From NCBI GenBank assembly GCA_030830465.1, contig JAURMY010000289.1, positions 1 to 5,158 of the forward strand: 5,158 nt of DNA. The letters are read 5' to 3'. A model generated the notes under the pieces. The model ran no database searches. It was given only the letters and a program-made list of their open reading frames with translations, and had not been told where the DNA came from. The position numbers were made by a program, and so were the translations under genes. Positions 1-4,481 of the stretch are shown here, one piece after another; the first letter of the stretch is position 1; each line of letters begins with the position of its first letter. The DNA is from Alphaproteobacteria bacterium. Lineage in GTDB: Bacteria > Pseudomonadota > Alphaproteobacteria > Rhodobacterales > Rhodobacteraceae.

Positions 1-79
1 TCCGCGAAACAAAATATATTTACAAGTGCCTTGAAAATATTTCTAGCCGTGCTAGGGTTTCCCGATAAGGGGAGAATCC
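1..79 (+). promoter_or_regulatory. Upstream region of the P450 operon with small dyads and a strong Shine-Dalgarno
   Basis: This AT-rich leader precedes the three-gene operon. A possible -35 box TTTACA (19-24) lies 17 bases before a weak -10 candidate TCTAGC (42-47); the match is poor, so the promoter is tentative. Two perfect small dyads are visible: CAAG-TGC-CTTG (23-33) and CTAGC-CGT-GCTAG (43-55). Either could be an operator, as both overlap the candidate promoter. The Shine-Dalgarno sequence AAGGGGAG (67-74) lies 5 bases before the ATG at 80 and fixes the P450 start. No regulator gene is visible, because the window begins here. Confidence 0.35.
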
Positions 80-1336
80 ATGACAGTCTGGCACCCAACC
101 GATGACGGTTTCGCTGATCTTGCGTCGCATGACAGCTTTGCACATGGCGCGCCGCACAACACCTTTGCGCGGATGCGGTGCGATGATCCGATGGCCTGGT
201 GCGATGGCGGCGCCGACAAAGGGTTCTGGTCGGTCACCCGGTTTGACGACATTCTTGAGTTAAACAAACAGCACACGCTGTTGTCCTCGGCGCATGGTAT
301 CCGCATTGAGGATCAGACGGAGGACGAAGTCGCCGCAAGGCGCACCTTTCAGGAAACCGATCCGCCGCAGCACAGCCATTCCCGCGCCCTGATGGCCAAA
401 GCCTTCAGCAAGAAAACCGTCAGCCAGTTCGAGGACACGATCCGCAGCCTGACGACGATGATCCTGGACCGCGCCTTTGAAGAACGCGAATTCAACGCGG
501 TGCAGCAGATCGCCCGCGAACTGCCAATGCGTATTCTGGGCCAGATCATCGGCGTGCCCGAGGAAGACATGTCCTGGCTGGTTGATAAAGGCGATGCCCT
601 GATGGCCAATTCCGATCCGGATTTCACCGACACGCCGGTCGATCTGGTCGATACCGAGGCCTATCGCTATATGCCGTTCCGGTCCCCGGCCGGGGCGGAT
701 TTGTATGACTATGCCGCCAAACTGATGGCAAAAAAGAACGCCGCCGGTGACACGGACGGCGTGTTGCATATGTTGTTGCAGCCCAACGCCATGGGCGATG
801 TCATGAGCGACACCGAGTTTCGCAATTTCTTTTGCCTGATGATCGCGGCGGGCAATGACACCACGCGCTATTCCATCGCCGCCGGTTTGCAGTCCCTGTG
901 CCAGCAGCCCGAGCTTCTGGGCCGGTTGAAAACCGAGGATCTGTGGGACACCGCGCCCGATGAAATCGTCCGCTGGGCCAGCCCGGCAACCTATTTCCGG
1001 CGCACCGCCCTGAGCGACTTTGAATTTCATGGCAAACAGGTCAGGGCGGGTGACAAGGTGCTTTACTGGTGGGTGTCGGGCAACCGGGACGAAACCGCCT
1101 TTGACGACCCGTTCCGGGTCGATCTTGCCCGAACGCCGAACCGGCATGTGGGGTTCGGGCAGGGCGGGCCGCATACCTGCCTTGGCATGTGGCTGGCACG
1201 GCTGGAACTGAAGGTGATGTTTCAGGAAATCGCCCGGCGTGTAGAGCGGATCGAACAGACTGGACCTTGCGCTTTCGTTCGGTCAAACTTTGTCGGTGGC
1301 ATCAAGAACCTGCCGGTCAGAATAACAGGGAAATAA
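80..1336 (+). CDS. Cytochrome P450 (bacterial, three-component type)
   Basis: Soluble bacterial cytochrome P450 of 418 residues, the usual length for the class, with no signal peptide or membrane anchor. It is expected to be a cytoplasmic heme-thiolate monooxygenase taking electrons from a ferredoxin. Visible landmarks are the C-helix region DPPQHSHSR (94-102), the I-helix oxygen-activation motif AAGNDTT (256-262), the K-helix ExxR as EIVR (295-298), and the heme loop FGQGGPHTCLG (359-369) with Cys367 as the iron ligand. The loop is one residue longer than the classic FGxGxHxCxG form. I recall the longer form from CYP124/125/142-like enzymes, but I cannot assign a CYP family or substrate from sequence alone. 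The start is well supported by AAGGGGAG five bases upstream. It is the first gene of an operon with a GS-like ligase and a ferredoxin, which hints at an amine or amide substrate (inference). Confidence 0.97.
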   Translation: MTVWHPTDDGFADLASHDSFAHGAPHNTFARMRCDDPMAWCDGGADKGFWSVTRFDDILELNKQHTLLSSAHGIRIEDQTEDEVAARRTFQETDPPQHSHSRALMAKAFSKKTVSQFEDTIRSLTTMILDRAFEEREFNAVQQIARELPMRILGQIIGVPEEDMSWLVDKGDALMANSDPDFTDTPVDLVDTEAYRYMPFRSPAGADLYDYAAKLMAKKNAAGDTDGVLHMLLQPNAMGDVMSDTEFRNFFCLMIAAGNDTTRYSIAAGLQSLCQQPELLGRLKTEDLWDTAPDEIVRWASPATYFRRTALSDFEFHGKQVRAGDKVLYWWVSGNRDETAFDDPFRVDLARTPNRHVGFGQGGPHTCLGMWLARLELKVMFQEIARRVERIEQTGPCAFVRSNFVGGIKNLPVRITGK

Positions 1337-1346
1337 GGGGAAAATC

Positions 1347-2627
1347 ATGGCTCAATCCGAACGCCTTCGGGTGCTGTTCTGCGATCATCTGGCAATACCG
1401 CGCGGCAAATATGTCCCCGGCCGAAAAGCCGACAGCGGCTCAACCGCCGTGTGTCAGTCGCTGTTTGGCGTGCAGTTTGACAAGGACCTGATGCCGGCGC
1501 CCGGTTCCAAGATGATGGAAGGCCTGCCGGATATGCTGGTGAACTGGGACCCGTCGGAAATCCGGGATGGCTGGCAGGACGGCGAAAAGGTCGTGGTGGC
1601 CGATCTGTCCGAGGTGGACGGCACCCCGCATGGCTGTTGCGGCCGCTCGGCGTTAAAGCGTGCCGTGGCGGATTGGGGCAAGCTGGGCCTGAATCCCTAT
1701 GTCGGGATCGAACTGGAAGCAACGGCGTTTCAGTTCGCTGAAGACGGCAAGATCGTCCCCTATGACACACCGGGCGGTGTGGTTTACGGCACCGGTCCGT
1801 TTTCCGATCCGGTCGGCTTTACCGACGCGATCTGGGAGCGGGCGACCGAGGCGGGGTTCAACCTCGATATGATCACCACCGAATATTTCGCACCGCAATT
1901 TGAATTCACCCTGACCTTTGACGAGGCACTGAAAGCGGTTGATGATATTTTCCTGTTCAAGACGCTGGCCCGCGAGGTTGCGCTGGAACATGGGATTTTG
2001 CTGACCTTTCTGCCCAAACCGATCGAAGATATCGGCGGGATCGGGATGCATATCAATTTCTCGTTCAAGGACAAGGACGGCAAGAACGTCATCGGCGGCG
2101 GCAAGGACCTTGGCGCGATCACCGAAGGCTGCATTGCCGGTCTGATTGCGCATCACCGGGGCATGGCAGCACTGATCTGTCCGACGGTGACATCTTACAA
2201 CCGGCTGCAACCCGGCGCACTGGCGGGCATCTGGGCGAACTGGGCGGTCAATCACCGTGGGGTCACCACCCGCGCCAGCGAAGCGCCGGGCAAGGCGGCG
2301 CGGCTGGAACACCGCATGGCCGATGTGACCTCAAATCCCTATACCGCCACGGCAACCGTGCTTCAGGCCGCGCGCCTGGGTGTGGTCAACCAACTGCCTT
2401 TGCCGCCCGCCGAAACCGGCGATTGTTTTGAAAGCCAGGACGCCACAGTGCAGACGCCCGCCTCGCTGGCCGAAGCGCTGAAAGAACTGGCGGCGGATAC
2501 GGAACTGTCTGCGGTTGTCGGGCAGGAACTGGTGGATAACCTGATCTTCCTGAAAACCGATGAAATCGAAAAGACCAAGGATTTGAAGGGCGACGCTCTG
2601 CGCGACTGGTATATTCACTATGTATAG
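1347..2627 (+). CDS. Glutamine-synthetase-family ligase, probably a gamma-glutamyl-amine type rather than true GlnA
   Basis: Protein of 426 residues with the catalytic GS fold, shorter than GlnA (about 470) and without the C-terminal adenylylation-site segment. GS family members activate the gamma-carboxylate of glutamate with ATP and join it to an amine. Likely metal/ATP/glutamate residues are Glu122 and Glu124 (GIELEATAF), Glu179 and Glu186 (TTEYFAPQFEF), His235 (GIGMHINFSF), Arg286 (TSYNRLQPG), Arg304 and Arg309 (NHRGVTTR), and Glu321/Arg323 (LEHR followed by TSNPYTATATV). The flap that reads PGYEAP in E. coli GlnA reads PGALAG here (289-294), so the ammonium-handling glutamate (E327 in the older numbering) is replaced by Leu. 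That fits a bulkier amine acceptor, as in PuuA, GmaS or IpuC relatives (inference by eye alignment). The N-terminal pattern (CDHLAIPRGKYVPG) is unlike GlnT or GlnA. The Shine-Dalgarno AAGGGG (1335-1340) overlaps the P450 stop codon, suggesting translational coupling. The family call is firm; the substrate is unknown. Confidence 0.93.
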   Translation: MAQSERLRVLFCDHLAIPRGKYVPGRKADSGSTAVCQSLFGVQFDKDLMPAPGSKMMEGLPDMLVNWDPSEIRDGWQDGEKVVVADLSEVDGTPHGCCGRSALKRAVADWGKLGLNPYVGIELEATAFQFAEDGKIVPYDTPGGVVYGTGPFSDPVGFTDAIWERATEAGFNLDMITTEYFAPQFEFTLTFDEALKAVDDIFLFKTLAREVALEHGILLTFLPKPIEDIGGIGMHINFSFKDKDGKNVIGGGKDLGAITEGCIAGLIAHHRGMAALICPTVTSYNRLQPGALAGIWANWAVNHRGVTTRASEAPGKAARLEHRMADVTSNPYTATATVLQAARLGVVNQLPLPPAETGDCFESQDATVQTPASLAEALKELAADTELSAVVGQELVDNLIFLKTDEIEKTKDLKGDALRDWYIHYV

Positions 2628-2636
2628 GAACGATTC

Positions 2637-2960
2637 ATGGCGCATGTGACGTGGCGATTGCCGGATGGCAGCGAAATCAAGGCTGAGGTCAAAGACGGCC
2701 TGTCAATGATGGAAGGCGCGGTCGCGGCCAATGTGCCCCATGTGATCGGGGAATGCGGCGGCTGCCTGTCCTGTGCGACCTGCCATGTTTACGTGCATCC
2801 CGACTGGGTAAGTGCCGTGGGCGAGATTGACGATATGCAGGACGCCATGCTGGATGCGACCGAGGCGGAACGGCAGGACAATTCGCGGCTGAGCTGCCAG
2901 ATCACATCTTCGGCGGCGCTGGATGGTCTGGTGCTGATCGTGCCGGACCCGGACGCCTAA
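2637..2960 (+). CDS. [2Fe-2S] ferredoxin, adrenodoxin/putidaredoxin type
   Basis: Small soluble ferredoxin of 107 residues, typical of the class that passes single electrons from an NAD(P)H-dependent flavoprotein reductase to P450s. The cluster ligands fit C-x5-C-x2-C-x37-C: Cys40, Cys46, Cys49 (CGGCLSCATCHVYV) and Cys87 (RLSCQIT). An additional Cys43 sits inside the ligand loop, where most relatives have a small residue. The acidic helix EIDDMQDAMLDA (63-74) corresponds to the partner-docking region of adrenodoxin-type proteins. It is the third gene of the operon, 9 bases after the ligase stop, with AGGAA (2626-2630) overlapping that stop. Its position strongly suggests it serves the P450 at 80-1336. 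No reductase gene is present, so one must be encoded elsewhere or shared. The isc-system Fdx is an alternative role, but there is no isc context here. Confidence 0.95.
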   Translation: MAHVTWRLPDGSEIKAEVKDGLSMMEGAVAANVPHVIGECGGCLSCATCHVYVHPDWVSAVGEIDDMQDAMLDATEAERQDNSRLSCQITSSAALDGLVLIVPDPDA

Positions 2961-3006
2961 AGCGAATTGCGTTTTACTTGGTTAATCAAGTTTGACGCTA
3001 TCCGCT
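2957..3006. repeat. Repeat element A: 46-base imperfect palindrome at the ferredoxin stop codon
   Basis: Bases 2961-3006 form an almost complete inverted repeat: pairing position i with 5967-i gives AGCG/CGCT at the base, then GCGTT/GACGC and ACTTG/CAAGT near the centre, with four mismatches and a central GTTAAT. The ferredoxin stop TAA (2958-2960) directly abuts the left arm. Bases 2957-2980 match the reverse complement of 3402-3425 at 22 of 24 positions, and the left arm matches 3323-3341 at 16 of 19. In RNA it would be a long hairpin at the 3' end of the operon, a plausible terminator or mRNA-stabilising structure, though without a U tract. It may be a copy of a dispersed genomic repeat (inference). 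Confidence 0.75.
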
Positions 3007-3040
3007 CCAGACTTCGGGAAATAACCGTCCTTTGGCCCCA

Positions 3041-3063
3041 TTGCTGCCAAGGTTGGCAAGCAA
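3041..3063 (+). promoter_or_regulatory. Short stem-loop upstream of the pilin-like gene
   Basis: TTGC TGCCAA GG TTGGCA A GCAA forms a compact hairpin of up to 10 base pairs with one bulged A (3059). It sits about 30 bases before the pilin-like start codon and is followed only by a short CAATTTC. It could be a second, weak terminator for the operon upstream or a leader hairpin of the pilin-like gene. No convincing promoter was found between 3007 and 3094. Confidence 0.3.
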
Positions 3064-3094
3064 TTTCACCGTCGAACCAACCGGAGCGACGGGC

Positions 3095-3322
3095 ATGCGC
3101 CGTATCTTTCGCAGGCGACTGGCAGGCATTCTTCGCCGGAAACAGCAGTTTCTGGCGGATGAAAGCGGTGCGTCCACGGTGGAAATGGTGGTGATGATGG
3201 CGGCAGGGATTTCATTGGGTCTGGCGGCGACCAATCAGATCAGCGCCGGTATCGAAGATCTGGCCAACACGATCAAAGATCACCTGACCAATTACGAAAT
3301 CAAAACGTCTTTTGACGAATAG
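3095..3322 (+). CDS. Small Flp-like (type IVb) pilin or pseudopilin
   Basis: Predicted 75-residue protein. The first 25 residues are rich in Arg/Lys (eight basic residues) and end in FLADESG. A prepilin-peptidase site is likely between Gly25 and Ala26, giving a mature protein of about 50 residues that starts ASTVEMVVMMAAG. Glu30 is at mature position +5, as in type IV pilins, and residues 28-47 form the hydrophobic helix. The classical Flp Glu5-Tyr6 pair is Glu-Met here, so it resembles the divergent short Flp-like proteins I associate with Rhodobacterales. The start at 3095 is chosen because GGAG (3083-3086) lies 8 bases upstream; an in-frame TTG at 3032 would add a non-hydrophobic stretch with no good ribosome site. 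There are no tad/cpa assembly genes nearby, so it is an orphan here. It is flanked on both sides by related repeat elements. Confidence 0.68.
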   Translation: MRRIFRRRLAGILRRKQQFLADESGASTVEMVVMMAAGISLGLAATNQISAGIEDLANTIKDHLTNYEIKTSFDE

Positions 3323-3425
3323 AGCGAATTTCGTTAAACTTTAATCACCAGACACTGCCTGAAATCAAAGATTTCAACGCGTTAGGCTATGCAGTTTGTT
3401 TCAAGTAAAACGCAAAACGCTTTAG
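3320..3425. repeat. Repeat element B: structured inverted-repeat element between the pilin-like gene and hemC
   Basis: The 19-base end segments 3323-3341 and 3403-3421 pair at 14 of 19 positions, with the same core as element A. Inside are a perfect hairpin GAAATC-AAA-GATTTC (3361-3375), a palindrome AACGCGTT (3376-3383), and enclosing pairs ACTGC/GCAGT (3354-3358 with 3391-3395) or GCCT/AGGC (3357-3360 with 3384-3387). The pilin stop TAG (3320-3322) abuts the left end, and the hemC stop lies 6 bases beyond the right end. It separates two convergent genes, so a bidirectional terminator role is plausible. It is also the size and shape of a small MITE-like repeat, but no target-site duplication is evident. 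Confidence 0.65.
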
Positions 3426-3431
3426 TATCGC

Positions 3432-4370
3432 CTATTCAAAAAAATAGGGGCCGGCCTCTGCCAACAGGGCGTGCCCAAGGGCGCGGCCCAGTTCGGTGGC
3501 ATCGTCGATCTGGCCGGTGATTTCATGCGCCAGACATTCCGAACCGTCGGGCCGCAGGATCTCGCCACGCAGGCGCAACTGCCGGTCGCTGAGTTCGGCC
3601 AGACCGGCGATTGGCATCTGACAGGACCCGTCCAGCGTGCGCAGGAAGGACCGTTCCGCCTCTAGCCGGTAACCGGTGGGAAAGTCATGGATCGGCGACA
3701 GCAATTCGCGGGTGGCCTGATCGTCTTCGCGCCGCTCGATCCCGATTGCGCCCTGTGCCACTGCCGGCAGCATTTCCGTCAGCGCAATCGGGGAATTGGC
3801 CACATGTTCCATGCCCAGCCGGTTCAGCCCGGCCATGGCCAGAAACGTACAGGCGGCAACGCCGTCTTCCAGTTTCTTCAGCCGAGTCTGCACATTGCCC
3901 CGAAACTCAACAACCTGAAGATCGGGGCGCTTATAAAGGATCTGGGCCTTGCGGCGCAGGCTGCTGGTGCCGACCTTGGAACCGCCCGGCAGCCCGGACA
4001 AAGTCGCGGAAACCGGCGACAAAAACGCATCACGCGGGTCCTCGCGCGGCAAAAAACAATCCAGCACCAGCCCGCCGGGCTGATCCACCGGCATATCTTT
4101 CATCGAATGCACCGCGATGTCGATTTCCAGCGCCAGCAGGGCGTCCTCAATCTCGCGGGTGAACAGGCCTTTGCCGCCGACCTGTGACAGGGGACGGTCC
4201 TGAATCATGTCGCCTGATGTTTTGATCACCACGATCTCAAAGCAGTCCTCGGACAGATCGTGCATCGCCATCAGGCGGTCGCGGGTTTCATGTGCCTGCG
4301 CCAGCGCCAGAGGCGAGCCTCGGGTGCCGATGCGCAGGGTCGTTTTCGGGTTTGGCCAAAGCGGTTTCAT
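3432..4370 (-). CDS. hemC: Porphobilinogen deaminase (hydroxymethylbilane synthase)
   Basis: Complete 312-residue cytoplasmic enzyme that joins four porphobilinogen units into hydroxymethylbilane, the third common step of tetrapyrrole synthesis after ALA. The N-terminal signature RIGTRGSPLALAQA (13-26) contains Arg17. The catalytic aspartate is Asp92 in HSMKDMP, equivalent to E. coli Asp84. Substrate-binding arginines are visible in GTSSLRRKAQ (Arg139, Arg140) and FRGNVQTRLKKL (Arg157, Arg163). The dipyrromethane cofactor attaches to Cys250 in LDGSCQMPIAGLAEL. The start is the first ATG after an in-frame stop (4380-4382). There is no Shine-Dalgarno before it, so it may be leaderless. It diverges from hemE and converges on the pilin-like gene, with repeat element B just past its stop. 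All expected key residues are present and the length is normal. Confidence 0.98.
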   Translation of the reverse strand: MKPLWPNPKTTLRIGTRGSPLALAQAHETRDRLMAMHDLSEDCFEIVVIKTSGDMIQDRPLSQVGGKGLFTREIEDALLALEIDIAVHSMKDMPVDQPGGLVLDCFLPREDPRDAFLSPVSATLSGLPGGSKVGTSSLRRKAQILYKRPDLQVVEFRGNVQTRLKKLEDGVAACTFLAMAGLNRLGMEHVANSPIALTEMLPAVAQGAIGIERREDDQATRELLSPIHDFPTGYRLEAERSFLRTLDGSCQMPIAGLAELSDRQLRLRGEILRPDGSECLAHEITGQIDDATELGRALGHALLAEAGPYFFE

Positions 4371-4481
4371 GCGGTGTTGTTAGCCTGCGCTTTGGGCGCT
4401 GACAATGGCCAAGCCGTCGTGACACATTGACATCCCCGCCCAAAGATTTGAGGTAGGGGCGAACGACGAACAGGAGCAATC
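4371..4481. promoter_or_regulatory. Divergent hemC/hemE promoter region with a nested dyad
   Basis: The 111-base gap holds facing promoter-like boxes. For hemE (+), a perfect -35 TTGACA lies at 4427-4432, but its -10 is unclear. For hemC (-), a -35 TTGTCA (plus-strand 4400-4405) lies 17 bases from a weak -10 TAACAA (4377-4382). The two -35 areas form an inverted repeat, TGACAATG (4400-4407) with CATTGACA (4425-4432), 7 of 8 pairs. Outside them is a perfect 9-base inverted repeat, CTTTGGGCG (4390-4398) with CGCCCAAAG (4437-4445), placed in the -35/-10 spacer on each side. This symmetry suggests a shared regulator acting on both heme genes (inference). No TTGAT-N4-ATCAA FnrL-type site was seen. 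Confidence 0.5.

Noticed and set aside
260..1174. 304-codon minus-strand open frame opposite the P450
   Set aside because: It lies wholly antisense to a P450 with every family motif. Its translation has no recognisable domain and is the usual by-product of GC-rich codon use.
1653..2312. 219-codon minus-strand open frame opposite the GS-like gene
   Set aside because: Antisense shadow of a well-supported ligase, with Arg/Gly/His-rich composition and no family signature.
2978..2989. FNR/FnrL-like site TTGGTTAATCAA
   Set aside because: The TTG and CAA halves are 6 bases apart instead of 8, and the match is explained by the centre of palindrome A.
3031..3044. Sigma-54-like promoter TTGGCCCCATTGC
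   Set aside because: The GG and GC elements are about three bases too close together for a -24/-12 promoter.
3032..3094. Longer TTG-initiated version of the pilin-like protein
   Set aside because: The extension has no ribosome site, runs through the stem-loop at 3041-3063, and would push the basic leader far from the N terminus. ATG 3095 has GGAG at good spacing.
2967..3194. 75-codon plus-strand open frame overlapping element A and the pilin-like gene
   Set aside because: It is out of frame with the pilin-like gene, starts inside the palindrome, and has a Trp/Arg-rich translation that is not protein-like.
3336..3346. CtrA-like TTAA boxes in element B
   Set aside because: TTAA and TTAA are separated by 3 bases, not the 7 needed for a full CtrA site, and they lie after the gene, not before it.
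3611..4162. 183-codon plus-strand open frame opposite hemC
   Set aside because: Arg/Pro/Ala-rich low-complexity translation antisense to an intact hemC; no ribosome site or family motif.
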